NCBI RefSeq assembly: GCF_012395815.1
Contig: NZ_JAAZQQ010000001.1
Span: forward strand, 496,001 to 560,000
Direction: 5' to 3'
Source: Roseicyclus persicicus
Lineage (GTDB): Bacteria > Pseudomonadota > Alphaproteobacteria > Rhodobacterales > Rhodobacteraceae
Length of the DNA stretch: 64,000 nucleotides
Shown: one piece after another, positions 50,210 through 58,919 of the stretch
How positions within the stretch are numbered: the stretch's first letter is position 1
Layout: every line of letters begins with the position of its first letter
Translations under genes and position numbers: made by a program
The notes under the pieces: model-generated
Told to the model about the DNA's origin: nothing
The model's database searches: none
What the model saw: the letters and a program-made list of their open reading frames with translations, nothing else

Positions 50210-51988
50210 ATGGGTGAGAGCCTGGACCGCCTGAACCAGAACCTCGCGAAGATCGAGAATCTGTCCAAGCGCCTCGTGGCGGCGCTGAGCGCGCGCAAGC
50301 CCGGCGACGCGGGCCTCGAGGGCCCCGGGCAGGACCTGTTCCTGAAAACCGGCATGGCGCTGTGGCAGGAGGCACTGACCAATCCCGCCCGGCTCATGGA
50401 GCGCCAGGTGGAATATTGGGGCCAGGCGCTGACCCATTACGCCGAGGTGCAGAAGGAGCTGGCCAAGGGGCACCTTGCGCTGGAGGGCGAGCCGGCCGCC
50501 GGCCCCGAGGACAAGCGGTTCGCGAACCCGCTGTGGCGCACGCACCCCTATTTCAACTTCGTCAAGAACCAGTACCTGATCTCGGCCGAGGCGATGAAGA
50601 AGGCGGTCGAGGACCTGGAGGGCCTGACCCCCCGCGACCGCAAGCGGGTGGAGTTCTTCGCCGGCCAGATCATCGAGATGTTCTCGCCCACCAACTACTT
50701 CGCCACCAACCCCGACGCGCTGGAGAAGGCGGTGGAGACCGAGGGCGAGAGCCTGGTGAAGGGGCTGGAGAACCTGGTGCGCGACCTCGAGGCGCGGCAC
50801 GGCGAGCTGTTGCCGGTACTGGCCGACCCCAACGCCTTCACCGTGGGCGAGAACCTGGCCACCGCGCAGGGCGCGGTCGTCTACCGCAACGCGATGATGG
50901 AGCTGATCCAGTACACGCCCACCACCGAGCAGGTGCACAAGACGCCGCTGGTGATCTTCCCGCCCTGGATCAACAAGTTCTACATCCTCGACCTCAAGCC
51001 GCAGAACTCGCTGATCCGCTGGGTGGTCGACCAGGGCTACACGCTGTTCGTCGTGAGCTGGAAGAACCCCGACGAGACCTACGCCGACACCGGCTTCGAG
51101 ACCTACATCGAGGAGGGGTATCTCAAGGCGATCGACGTCGCCTGCGAGATCACCGGGGAAAAGCAGATCAACGCGGTGGGCTACTGCGTGGCGGGCACCA
51201 CGCTGGCGCTGACGCTGGCGCTCAAGGCCAAGCGCGGGCAGGCGCGGGTGAAGTCGGCCACCTTCTTCACCACGCTGACCGATTTCACCGACCAGGGGGA
51301 ATTCACGCCGTTCCTCGACGACAGCTTCGTCGACGCGATCGAGCGGCAGGTGGACGCCGAGGGCTACCTGGACAGCCACTACATGTCCAAGACCTTCTCC
51401 TACCTGCGGCCCAAGGACCTGGTCTACGGCCCCGCCATCCGCAGCTACATGATGGGTGAGCCGCCGCCGGCCTTCGACCTGCTGTACTGGAACGGCGACT
51501 CGACCAACCTGCCCGGCAAGATGACGGTGCAGTACCTGCGCGGCCTGTGCCAGGCCAACGGCTTTGCCGCCGACGGCTTCGACCTGATGGGCGAGCGGCT
51601 GCATGTGTCGGACGTGACGCTGCCGATCTGCGCCATCGCCTGCGAGACCGACCACATCGCCGCGTGGAAGGACAGCTTCCGCGGGGTGGTGCAGATGGGA
51701 TCGAAGGACAAGACCTTCATCCTGTCCGAGTCGGGCCACATCGCCGGCATCGTGAACCCGCCCTCCAAGAAGAAGTACGGCCACTGGCGCGGCCCCGAGG
51801 CGATCGGCACGCCGGACGCCTGGAAGGCCGCGTCCACCTACCACGAAGGGTCCTGGTGGCCGTTCTGGGACGAGTGGCTGTCGCAGCGGTCGGGCAAGAT
51901 GGTTCCGGCCCGCCAACCGGGGTCCGAGTCGCACCCGGTGCTGGCCGCCGCGCCCGGCACCTATGTTCGCGAAACGGTAAAGGGCTGA
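50210..51988 (+). CDS. phaC: Class I PHA synthase
   Basis: Polymerises (R)-3-hydroxyacyl-CoA into PHA at the granule surface. 592 residues from ATG 50210 (AGGAG 9 nt before it); an earlier GTG at 50153 would add 19 residues. Domains: N-terminal dimerisation/granule region (about 1-200), then an alpha/beta hydrolase core with lipase-box-like GYCVAGT, giving catalytic Cys326, plus Asp in ETDHIAAWKD and His in SGHIAGIVNPP. The length fits class I (no PhaE). phaP and phaR follow, with a PhaR-type operator between. Confidence 0.95.
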   Translation: MGESLDRLNQNLAKIENLSKRLVAALSARKPGDAGLEGPGQDLFLKTGMALWQEALTNPARLMERQVEYWGQALTHYAEVQKELAKGHLALEGEPAAGPEDKRFANPLWRTHPYFNFVKNQYLISAEAMKKAVEDLEGLTPRDRKRVEFFAGQIIEMFSPTNYFATNPDALEKAVETEGESLVKGLENLVRDLEARHGELLPVLADPNAFTVGENLATAQGAVVYRNAMMELIQYTPTTEQVHKTPLVIFPPWINKFYILDLKPQNSLIRWVVDQGYTLFVVSWKNPDETYADTGFETYIEEGYLKAIDVACEITGEKQINAVGYCVAGTTLALTLALKAKRGQARVKSATFFTTLTDFTDQGEFTPFLDDSFVDAIERQVDAEGYLDSHYMSKTFSYLRPKDLVYGPAIRSYMMGEPPPAFDLLYWNGDSTNLPGKMTVQYLRGLCQANGFAADGFDLMGERLHVSDVTLPICAIACETDHIAAWKDSFRGVVQMGSKDKTFILSESGHIAGIVNPPSKKKYGHWRGPEAIGTPDAWKAASTYHEGSWWPFWDEWLSQRSGKMVPARQPGSESHPVLAAAPGTYVRETVKG

Positions 51989-52014
51989 TCCGCCGATACA
52001 ATCTCAGGGCGATG

Positions 52015-52025
52015 CTGCGGTGCAG
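52015..52025. promoter_or_regulatory. PhaR-type site CTGC-GGT-GCAG
   Basis: CTGC-N3-GCAG, the motif I recall for PhaR of Rhodobacter. It lies 9 nt upstream of the phaP -35. Confidence 0.6.
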
Positions 52026-52033
52026 AAAAACAC

Positions 52034-52062
52034 TTGACTTGCTGCACTGCAGCATTCATATA
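52034..52062 (+). promoter_or_regulatory. phaP promoter
   Basis: TTGACT (52034-52039), 17-nt spacer holding the second PhaR site, -10 region CATATATG around 52057-52064; about 54 nt before the ATG. Confidence 0.65.
52040..52054. promoter_or_regulatory. PhaR-type site TGCTGC-ACT-GCAGCA
   Basis: 15-bp perfect dyad containing CTGC-ACT-GCAG (52042-52052), placed between -35 and -10 of phaP, a repressing position. Confidence 0.7.
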
Positions 52063-52115
52063 TGTGGCATACGCAGCAATGCCCCGGCGCTCGGGGCCCA
52101 GCCCGGAGAAGACCC

Positions 52116-52571
52116 ATGGCCGCCAAGACCAACGATTTCACCAAGACCATGACCGAGATGATGTCCGCCTTCCCGATGGACATGTCCGCCATGAACGACG
52201 CCTTCAAATCCTCGGCCGCGATGGGCGAGAAGATGTCGAAGGTCATGCTCGACGCCGCCGAGAAGTCGACCGACATCTCGTCGAAGTTCACCAAGGACAC
52301 GATCGCCAAGCTGGCCCACGTGACCGCCGTCAAGTCCGAGCCGACCGACTACACCAAGGCGATGACCGACTTCGCCTCGGCCCAGGCCGAGATGGCCGCC
52401 GAGACCATGGCCGCCTTCGCCGAAGTGGCCAAGAAGGTGCAGATGGAAACCGTCGAGCTGATGATGGCCGCCGGCAAGGAAGCCACCGAGGAAGCGACCG
52501 CCGCCGTCAAGAAGGCGACCGCCGAGGTGACGACCGCCGCCAAGAAGGCCACCGCCGCCGCCGCCAAGTGA
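52116..52571 (+). CDS. phaP: Phasin (PHA granule protein)
   Basis: 151-residue amphipathic, Met- and Ala-rich helical protein that coats PHA granules. The opening MAAKTNDFTKTMTEMMSAF and the AMGEKMSKVMLDAAEKST segment fit alphaproteobacterial phasins; the C-terminal tail is Lys/Ala-Thr-rich (KKATAEVTTAAKK), like histone-H1-type tails seen in other phasins. No signal peptide. GGAGA precedes the ATG at 52116. Its promoter carries two PhaR-type dyads, so expression should follow polymer build-up that titrates PhaR off the DNA. Confidence 0.9.
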   Translation: MAAKTNDFTKTMTEMMSAFPMDMSAMNDAFKSSAAMGEKMSKVMLDAAEKSTDISSKFTKDTIAKLAHVTAVKSEPTDYTKAMTDFASAQAEMAAETMAAFAEVAKKVQMETVELMMAAGKEATEEATAAVKKATAEVTTAAKKATAAAAK

Positions 52572-52633
52572 GCGGACGGCCCTCGGGCCACAGGAATTTC
52601 GTGCCAGTGTCCTCCCCACCGGCATGAATGACA

Positions 52634-52672
52634 GAAGGGCGAGCCTCCTCCCGGCTCGCCCTTCGCGCTTTC
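52634..52672 (+). terminator. Terminator after phaP
   Basis: 12-bp stem GAAGGGCGAGCC (52634-52645) with 52653-52664, 7-nt loop, then GCGCTTTCT; T-tract short, so efficiency uncertain. Confidence 0.65.
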
Positions 52673-52690
52673 TGCCCCTGCACAATGAAT

Positions 52691-52737
52691 TTGCATTTCC
52701 CGCCCATAGGCGTAGGCTCGCCGGTGCTGCACTGCGG
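52691..52737 (+). promoter_or_regulatory. phaR promoter region with PhaR half-dyad
   Basis: TTGCAT (52691-52696), 16 nt, TAGGCT (52713-52718), then TGCTGC-ACT-GCGG (52725-52737), near-identical to the phaP dyad; it suggests autorepression. Confidence 0.45.
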
Positions 52738-52753
52738 GAAGGGAGGGCAGGAC

Positions 52754-53314
52754 ATGGCGGGCAAGAGCGAACCGCTCCTCATCAAACGGTATGCGAGCCG
52801 CCGGCTCTACAATACCGAGACCTCCGACTACGTCACGCTCGAGGACATCGCGGGGTTCATCCGCACCGGCCGCGACGTGAAGATCGTCGACCTGAAGTCC
52901 GGCGACGACCTGACGCGCCAGTATCTGCTGCAGATCATCGCCGAGCATGAAAGCCGCGGCGAGAACGTGCTGCCGATCACCGTGCTGACCGACCTGGTGC
53001 GCAGCTACACCACCCAGACCGGGTCGGTGGTGCCCGATTTCCTCGCCATGTCCTTCGAGATGCTCAAGCAGGGGCAGTCGAAGATGATGGAGAACATGAC
53101 CGTGATGAACCCGATGGCCAAGATGCCGGGGTTCGAGGCCATGCGCGCCCAGCAGGAGGCCTTCATCAAGGCGATGACCGGCGGGCTCGGCGCCCAGTGG
53201 TCCGGCCCTGCCGCCGACGACGCCGAGGAGGGCGCCGACAAGTCGGCCGCCGACGAGCTGGACGACATCAAGCGCCAGCTGGCCGACCTGCAATCGAAAC
53301 TCAGCCGGATGTGA
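52754..53314 (+). CDS. phaR: PHA synthesis repressor PhaR
   Basis: 186-residue regulator that binds DNA and PHA granules. The N-terminal PhaR DNA-binding domain (about 9-70) reads LIKRYASRRLYNTETSDYVT; a second accumulation-regulatory domain (about 75-110) has FLAMSFEMLKQGQSKMMENM downstream. The C-terminal helix (DELDDIKRQLADLQSKL) may form a coiled coil. The ATG 52754 follows GGGAAGGGAGGG. Released when polymer forms, it derepresses phaP. TGATG couples it to the next gene. Confidence 0.94.
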   Translation: MAGKSEPLLIKRYASRRLYNTETSDYVTLEDIAGFIRTGRDVKIVDLKSGDDLTRQYLLQIIAEHESRGENVLPITVLTDLVRSYTTQTGSVVPDFLAMSFEMLKQGQSKMMENMTVMNPMAKMPGFEAMRAQQEAFIKAMTGGLGAQWSGPAADDAEEGADKSAADELDDIKRQLADLQSKLSRM

Positions 53315-53628
53315 TGCCCGCCCGCCTGGTCCGCCCCGCCCTGGCCGCGCTGGTCGCGGCGCCGCTCCTGTCGGGATGCGCGCTGTTCGGCTTCGGGCCG
53401 CGCCCGGCGCCCGCCGACCCGTCCGAGACCGTCTACCGCGCCGCGATGGAGGATCTGTCGCTGTGCATCACCGCGGCGGACCCCGCCGCGCGGGTGGCCG
53501 CCGCCGCCCGTCTGGCCGAGGCCGCGGCGCTGATGCAGGCCGAGACCCGGCCCACCAACCCCGACCATTTCTACATGGCCGACCGCGTCGCCGCCGGCGC
53601 GGCCTTCTGCGCCGACGAGATCGGCTGA
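53314..53628 (+). CDS. Small lipoprotein downstream of phaR
   Basis: 104-residue lipoprotein with lipobox LLSGC (Cys 22) after an Arg-Ala-rich start. The mature part is Ala-rich helix with two further cysteines (near 51 and 99, LCITAADPAAR and FCADEIG). Family not recognised. It overlaps the phaR stop by one base (TGATG at 53312-53316) and converges 4 nt before the oxidoreductase gene. A role in PHA metabolism is not implied by a membrane location. Confidence 0.72.
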   Translation: MPARLVRPALAALVAAPLLSGCALFGFGPRPAPADPSETVYRAAMEDLSLCITAADPAARVAAAARLAEAAALMQAETRPTNPDHFYMADRVAAGAAFCADEIG

Positions 53629-53632
53629 CCCG

Positions 53633-55882
53633 TCAGGCGACGAAGCGCACCCACCGGTTCAGCGGCAGGTCGCGGATGCGTTCGCCGGTCAGGTCGAACA
53701 CCGCGTTGGCGAGCGCCGGCATCGACGGCGGCGTCGCGGGTTCGCCCACGCCGCCGATGTGGTCCTGCGTCTGCAGGATGCGGACTTCGACCTCCGGCAC
53801 CTGGTGGATGCGCAGCGCGTCGTAGTCGGGGTAGTTCCACTGCTGCACCTCGCCGCCGGCGAAGGTGATTTCCTCCATCATCGCCGCCGACAGGCCGAAG
53901 AACAGGCCCGAGACCATCTGCGCCTCGATGATCGAGGGGTCGAGCGCGGTGCCCACGTCGCAGGCGACCCAGGCCCGCGTCAGCGCGACGGCGCCGTCCC
54001 GGTCCGCGACCTCGATGACCACGGCGACGGGGGTGTGGAAGGAATGGGTCATCGCCACGCCCATGCCGGTGCCCGCGGGGCGCGGCGCGGACCAGGCCGA
54101 CATCTCGGCCACCGCGCGCAGCACGCCGGCCGTGGGCGCGTGTTCCGCCTCGGCCAGCTCCAGCCGGAACCCCAGCGGGTCGCGGCCCGCCGACAGCGCC
54201 ATCTCGTCGATGAAGCTTTCCATGAAGAAGCCGTTGAAGGAATTGCCGACCGACCGCCAGAACCCGACCGGCACGGCGAGATCGGCAAGGTGGCCTGTCA
54301 CCCGGTAGTTCGGGATGGCGTAGGGCTGGTTGAACAGGCCCTCGACATGCCCCTTGTCGGGCCCGGGCGGTGCGCTTCCGGTCAGCCGCCGCATCGACTG
54401 CCGCGTGACCGAGGGCGCGGCGACGCGCCCCTCCAGCGCATGGGCAAAGCCGTTGCGCAGCACGCCCCGCATCCGCGCCGCCGCGGCGGGGCGGTAGAAG
54501 TCGTGGCGCATGTCCTCCTCGCGCGACCAGGTGACCTGCACCGGCGTGCCCTGCATCGCCTGCGCGACGCGGGCGGCCAGCACGGCGTAGTCCACCTCGC
54601 CCCGGCGCCCGAAGCCGCCGCCGAGATAGGTGACGTGCACCGTCACCTGATCGGGGTCCAGCCCCACGGCCGCGGCCGCCGCCAGCTCGGCAAAGCCCGG
54701 CGACTGGCTGCCGGTCCAGATTTCCAGCCGGTCGCCGTGGTGCAGGGCGGCCGCGCTCATCGGCTCCATCGTGGCGTGGGCGAGCCAGGGCACGGTGTAC
54801 TCGGCCTCGATCACCCGGTCGGACGGGTCCACGTCCATCGCGTCGACGTCGCCGTCGTCGCGCAGGGTGGAATTCGGGGGGTCGTCCAGCGCGGCGCGGA
54901 TCACCTCCATCAGCGCGTCCGAGGTCTCGGGGTAGGGGGCGGGGCCCCATTCGATCGCCACCGCCTCGGCGGCCCGCATGGCGAGCCAGGTGTTCGTCGC
55001 CACCACCGCGATCCCGGTGCCGAGGTCGATCACCCGCTCGACCCCCGGCATCGCCTCGGCGGCGGAGGCGTCGAAGGACACCATCCCGCCGCCCAGCCGC
55101 GGGCTCATCCGCACGGTCGCAAAGCGCATCCCCGGCAGCCGCACGTCGATGCCGAACTCGGCCGTGCCGGTGACCTTGGCCACCATGTCGGTGCGCGGCA
55201 TCGACCGGCCGAGGTAGCGCCAGCGCGACGCCGGGCGCAGCTCGACCCGGCGGGGCGGGTCGATGGCGGCGGCCTCGACGGCCAGTTCCTGGTAGGTCAG
55301 TTCCAGCCCGCCCGGCGCGATGACGCGGCCGTCGCGGGTCTCCAGGCTGCCGACCGGCAGGCCCAGCCGCGCGGCAGCGGCCTGTTTCAGCGTCTCGCGC
55401 GCCGTGGCGCCGGCCTGGCGCAGCTTGTCGTAGGCGTCCAGCGTCGAGGTGGAGCCGCCGGTGACCTGCAGGCCGATCATCCGGGGCAGGACCGACATCG
55501 CCTCGATCATCACCTCCTGGAACCCGGTGCGATCGTAGTCGGTCGTGGGCAGGGCGTGGCTCATCAGCCCGGCGTTGTAATAGGCCTGCGCGGCGGGGCC
55601 GTGGATGACGCGCACGTCCTCCCAGGCGACATCCAGTTCCTCGGCGATCAGGGCGGGCAGGGTGGTGTAGACGCCCTGGCCCATCTCGGCGCGGGCGGCG
55701 ACCAGCGTCACGCCCTGCTGGTCGATGATGATCCAGGGGTTCAGCGTGACCTCGCCCTCGCCGGGCTGCAGGGGGTTCGGCAGCTCGCGGCGGTACTGCC
55801 AGACGCCGAAGGCGACGCCGCCCGCCACGGCGGCCGAGCCGGTCAGGAAGGTGCGGCGCGCGATCTTGCCCCAGCTGGCCAT
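53633..55882 (-). CDS. Molybdopterin-binding subunit, xanthine dehydrogenase family (IorB-like)
   Basis: 749-residue large subunit of a periplasmic two-subunit molybdenum hydroxylase. N-terminal Tat signal with RRTFLTG (9-15). The two half-domains of the Mo-binding fold follow; GRSMPRTDMVAKVTG (about 225-239), GGFGRRGEVDYAVLAARVA (about 425-443) and GVGEPATPPSMPALANAVFD near 710-729, where the Glu is the catalytic residue, are visible. It pairs with the 2Fe-2S subunit upstream (3 nt gap). No FAD subunit is present, so electrons probably pass to a cytochrome. Substrate (isoquinoline, aldehyde or other N-heterocycle) unknown. Confidence 0.87.
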   Translation of the reverse strand: MASWGKIARRTFLTGSAAVAGGVAFGVWQYRRELPNPLQPGEGEVTLNPWIIIDQQGVTLVAARAEMGQGVYTTLPALIAEELDVAWEDVRVIHGPAAQAYYNAGLMSHALPTTDYDRTGFQEVMIEAMSVLPRMIGLQVTGGSTSTLDAYDKLRQAGATARETLKQAAAARLGLPVGSLETRDGRVIAPGGLELTYQELAVEAAAIDPPRRVELRPASRWRYLGRSMPRTDMVAKVTGTAEFGIDVRLPGMRFATVRMSPRLGGGMVSFDASAAEAMPGVERVIDLGTGIAVVATNTWLAMRAAEAVAIEWGPAPYPETSDALMEVIRAALDDPPNSTLRDDGDVDAMDVDPSDRVIEAEYTVPWLAHATMEPMSAAALHHGDRLEIWTGSQSPGFAELAAAAAVGLDPDQVTVHVTYLGGGFGRRGEVDYAVLAARVAQAMQGTPVQVTWSREEDMRHDFYRPAAAARMRGVLRNGFAHALEGRVAAPSVTRQSMRRLTGSAPPGPDKGHVEGLFNQPYAIPNYRVTGHLADLAVPVGFWRSVGNSFNGFFMESFIDEMALSAGRDPLGFRLELAEAEHAPTAGVLRAVAEMSAWSAPRPAGTGMGVAMTHSFHTPVAVVIEVADRDGAVALTRAWVACDVGTALDPSIIEAQMVSGLFFGLSAAMMEEITFAGGEVQQWNYPDYDALRIHQVPEVEVRILQTQDHIGGVGEPATPPSMPALANAVFDLTGERIRDLPLNRWVRFVA

Positions 55883-55885
55883 GGC

Positions 55886-56350
55886 TCAGCCCTCCCGCAG
55901 GGCCGCGGCGGCGGCATGGATGGCGGCGCGGATGCGCGGGTAGGTGCCGCAGCGGCAGAGGTTGCCGGACATGGCGGCGTCGATGTCGTCGTCGGTGGGC
56001 GCGGGCGTCTGCGACAGCAGCGCGGCCGCCTGCAGGATCTGCCCCGACTGGCAGTAGCCGCATTGCGCCACCTGGTGCTCGACCCAGGCCGCCTGCACGG
56101 CGTGAAGCGCGTCGGGCGTGCCCAGCCCCTCGATGGTGGTGACGGGCCCCCAGACATCGGCCAGCGCCACCTGGCAGGAGCGCACGGCCTCGCCGTCGAT
56201 CTGCACGGTGCAGGCGCCGCAGGCCGCGACGCCGCAGCCGTATTTCGTGCCGGTCAGGCCCAGCTCGTCGCGCAGCACCCACAGGAGCGGCACGTCGTCG
56301 GGCAGGTCGATCTGGTGCGTCGTGCCGTTGACGGTGAGGGGGGTGGCCAT
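55886..56350 (-). CDS. [2Fe-2S] subunit of molybdenum hydroxylase (IorA-like)
   Basis: 154-residue iron-sulfur protein with two clusters. Plant-type cluster ligands: Cys 39, 44, 47 and 59 ([15 protein letters not shown]); helical-domain cluster: Cys 97, 100, 132 and 134 ([21 protein letters not shown]). No signal peptide of its own; it would be exported in complex with the Tat-bearing large subunit. The pair is organised small-large as in isoquinoline 1-oxidoreductase. Confidence 0.92.
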   Translation of the reverse strand: MATPLTVNGTTHQIDLPDDVPLLWVLRDELGLTGTKYGCGVAACGACTVQIDGEAVRSCQVALADVWGPVTTIEGLGTPDALHAVQAAWVEHQVAQCGYCQSGQILQAAALLSQTPAPTDDDIDAAMSGNLCRCGTYPRIRAAIHAAAAALREG

Positions 56351-56432
56351 GGCTCCTCCGCTGGGCTGCCTCGGATCCTAGCCTAGAGGTGGCGCCGGCG
56401 CCGTCAACGCGCAAGGCCCCCGCGCCGTGTCG

Positions 56433-56759
56433 TCAGTGGGCGGCGCCCGACCAGAGGTTCAGCACCAGCACGCCCGCCACGATCAGCGCGATGCCCAGCA
56501 CCGCCGGCCCGTCAAGGCGCTGGCCGTAGACCAGCCAGCCGATCAGCGTGACCGCCGCGACGCCCGCGCCCGACCAGATGGCATAGGCGATGCCGAGCGG
56601 GATCGTGCGCAGCACCTGGGCCAGCAGGTAGAAGGCCACGCCGTAGCCCAGCACCACCATCAGGCTGGGCCAGAGCCGGGTGAACCCGTCGGACGCCTTG
56701 AGGGCGGAGGTGGCGACGACCTCGCCGGCGATGGCGAGGGTCAGGTAGAGCCAGGGCAT
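56433..56759 (-). CDS. SMR family multidrug efflux protein
   Basis: 108-residue four-helix inner-membrane protein. The conserved membrane Glu is E13 (LAIAGEVVATSALK, about 8-21); AYAIWSGAGVAAVTLIGW and the last helix GIALIVAGVLVLNL complete the family. EmrE/SugE group; the GEVVATSALK form is nearer the drug (EmrE) group, but guanidinium transport by SugE-like forms is possible. It lies 125 nt downstream of dppC-like gene, past two palindromes. Confidence 0.9.
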   Translation of the reverse strand: MPWLYLTLAIAGEVVATSALKASDGFTRLWPSLMVVLGYGVAFYLLAQVLRTIPLGIAYAIWSGAGVAAVTLIGWLVYGQRLDGPAVLGIALIVAGVLVLNLWSGAAH

Positions 56760-56842
56760 GGGGGCGGGCCTTTGCGGGTGGGGTCGGACCCGGCTTAGGA
56801 TGCCCGGACGTGGCCGGGCAAGCGCAGCGGTGCCGCAGCGGC

Positions 56843-56883
56843 CGGAAAACTCAAGTTTTCCGCGGAAACCGCGCGGTTTCCGC
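56843..56883. repeat. Palindrome pair (GGAAAAC...GTTTTCC family)
   Basis: 56843-56862 (9-bp arms, 2-nt imperfect centre, half CGGAAAACT) and 56862-56883 (22-bp perfect, half GCGGAAACCGC), ending 1 nt before the permease stop codon (56885-56887). Confidence 0.85.
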
Positions 56884-56884
56884 C

Positions 56885-57823
56885 TTACCGCCCCCGGATC
56901 CGCGGGTCGAGCGCGTCGCGCAGGCCGTCGCCGATGTAGTTCACCGACAGCACCGTCAGGGAAATGGCGAGGCCCGGCCAGATCACCCGCTCGGGGTTCT
57001 GCGTCAGCCAGTCGGTGGCGTCGAACAGCAGCCGCCCCCAGGTCGGGAAGTCGGACGGGAAGCCGAGCCCGAGGAAGGACAGCGCCGATTCGGTTATGAT
57101 CGCGTTGGCGATGCCCAGCGTCGCCGACACCATGATGGGCGACATCACGTTGGGCAGCAGGTGCCGCGTGATCATCCGGTGGCTCGGGGTGCCGATCGAC
57201 CTGGCCGCCAGCACGAACTCGCGTTCCTTGAGCGCGAGCACCTCGGCGCGCACCACCCGCGCGGTCTGCATCCAGGAGGTCACGCCGATCATCACCACGA
57301 TCAGGATGAAGATGCCGCCCTCGGGCCCGAAGCTGGCGCGCAGCGGGTCGCGGAACAGCATGATGGTGACCAGCAGCAGCGGCAGCAGCGGCATGGCGAG
57401 GAACAGGTCCGTCGTCCGCATCAGCAGGCCGTCGAGCTTCTTGAAATAGCCCGCCATCACCCCGATCAACGACCCGAGGAACAGGGCCAGCGCCATCGCC
57501 GTCAGGCCCACCGCGATCGAGGTCTGACCGCCCGCCATCATCCGCGCCATGGTGTCCCGGCCCAGCTGGTCGGTGCCCATCGGGTGCGCCCAGGTGGGGC
57601 CCGAGTTGCGCGCGCGGATGTCGATGAACTGCGGGTCGATCCGCCACACGAGCGGCCCGAGATAGACGAACAGCAGCGCGAAGATGAAGAAGCCCAGCCC
57701 GAACAGCGCGCCCTTGTGGGTCTTGAACTGGTCCCAGACGTCCCACCACTGGTTGCGGGGGGCGCGGTAGGTCTCGAACTCCATCGCCGGGGGCGGGGTC
57801 GGGCGGTCCGTCGTGTCAGTCAT
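56885..57823 (-). CDS. ABC transporter permease, DppC-like
   Basis: 312-residue inner-membrane permease with an N-terminal helix (about 38-58), a short periplasmic loop and a five-helix BPD_transp_1 domain (about 100-300), including the EAA-like ATPase contact VVRAEVLALKEREFVLAARSIG (about 197-218) and GRDTMARMMAGGQTSIAVGL. It pairs with the DppB-like permease whose stop overlaps its start by 8 nt. Last gene of the ABC operon. Confidence 0.93.
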   Translation of the reverse strand: MTDTTDRPTPPPAMEFETYRAPRNQWWDVWDQFKTHKGALFGLGFFIFALLFVYLGPLVWRIDPQFIDIRARNSGPTWAHPMGTDQLGRDTMARMMAGGQTSIAVGLTAMALALFLGSLIGVMAGYFKKLDGLLMRTTDLFLAMPLLPLLLVTIMLFRDPLRASFGPEGGIFILIVVMIGVTSWMQTARVVRAEVLALKEREFVLAARSIGTPSHRMITRHLLPNVMSPIMVSATLGIANAIITESALSFLGLGFPSDFPTWGRLLFDATDWLTQNPERVIWPGLAISLTVLSVNYIGDGLRDALDPRIRGR

Positions 57824-58823
57824 AGCGGATCCTCGGGTCGAGCACGCCGTACAGGAGATCGGCGATCAGGCTGAACAGCACGATCAGCACGGCGAAGATG
57901 AAGCTGACGGTCTGCACCACGGGCACGTCGCCGCTCTGGATCGCGATGATCAGGAGCTGGCCGATGCCGTTCACCTTGAACACCTGCTCGGTGATGATCG
58001 CGCCGCCGAACACCGCCGGCACGTTCAGCGCGATGACGGTGACGACCGGGATCATCGAGTTCTTGAGCACGTGCACCAGCACCACGACGCGCTCGTTCAG
58101 GCCCTTGGCGCGCGCGGTGCGGACGTAGTCCTGGTTGAGGTTGTCGAGCATCGAGGCGCGCAGGTAGCGGCTGATCTGGCTGGCGTTGTAGAGGCCGAGC
58201 ACCATCACCGGCATGATGATCTGCTTGAGCTGCACCACGAAGCTGTCCCAGTCCGTCACCTCGTGGGTGGTGTCGTAGACCGAGGGGAACCAGCCGAGGT
58301 TGACCGCGAAGATCACGATGAACAGGACGCCGGTGAAGAAGGTGGGGACCGAGAAGCCGACCATCGAGATGAAGGTGCCGACCTGGTCGAACACCGAATA
58401 CTGCCGGTAGGCCGAGATGATGCCGAGGGGCAGGGCGATCAGGATGCCGACGATGTAGGAGGTGCCCACCACCCACAGCGTCTGCGGCAGGCGTTGGATG
58501 ATCAGCTCCATCACCGGGCTGCGGGTCTGGTAGGAGATGATCCGCGGCCCCTCGGGGGCGACCTGCCAGCCGGTGGCGTTCTCGATCAGGTGCAGGGGTT
58601 CGTCCCACACCATCAGCTTGAGCCACTTGAAATACTGCACCAGCACCGGGTCGTTCACCCCGAGGCTTTCGCGGATCTGCTCGCGCACCTCCGGCGGGAT
58701 GGTCAGGGGCAGGCCGGCCGTGGGGTCGGAGGGCGACAGCTTCACGATCAGGAAGATGATGAAACTGATGAACAGAAGCGTCGGGATCGCGAGGATCAGT
58801 CGTCGGATCGTGTAGGTCAGCAT
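57816..58823 (-). CDS. ABC transporter permease, DppB-like
   Basis: 335-residue inner-membrane permease. The N-terminal helix (about 9-29, LILAIPTLLFISFIIFLIV) and TAGLPLTIPPEVREQIRESLG are typical of DppB/OppB. The BPD domain has SRYLRASMLDNLNQDYVRTARAKGL (EAA loop, about 222-246) and TEQVFKVNGIGQLL. It lies 96 nt after the substrate-binding protein gene, across a stable hairpin (58871-58899). Confidence 0.94.
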   Translation of the reverse strand: MLTYTIRRLILAIPTLLFISFIIFLIVKLSPSDPTAGLPLTIPPEVREQIRESLGVNDPVLVQYFKWLKLMVWDEPLHLIENATGWQVAPEGPRIISYQTRSPVMELIIQRLPQTLWVVGTSYIVGILIALPLGIISAYRQYSVFDQVGTFISMVGFSVPTFFTGVLFIVIFAVNLGWFPSVYDTTHEVTDWDSFVVQLKQIIMPVMVLGLYNASQISRYLRASMLDNLNQDYVRTARAKGLNERVVVLVHVLKNSMIPVVTVIALNVPAVFGGAIITEQVFKVNGIGQLLIIAIQSGDVPVVQTVSFIFAVLIVLFSLIADLLYGVLDPRIRYD

Positions 58824-58870
58824 GGGCCAACGCCTCGGGTCAGAAGTTTTCTTGATCTTGCCTGCGAAAT

Positions 58871-58899
58871 GGCCCGCGCCACTTGGGGCGGCGCGGGCC
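58871..58899 (-). terminator. Intercistronic hairpin downstream of the binding-protein gene
   Basis: 10-bp perfect stem GGCCCGCGCC (58871-58880) with 58890-58899, 9-nt loop, no T-run on the minus strand. Probably protects or attenuates the message, giving more binding protein than permease. Confidence 0.7.
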
Positions 58900-58919
58900 G
58901 GTCGTGTCGGGTCAGGACG

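Noticed and set aside
53571-56414. 947-codon open frame over the molybdenum hydroxylase genes
   Set aside because: Same region is explained by two proteins with Fe-S and Mo motifs; this frame is Arg/Gly/Ala-rich shadow.
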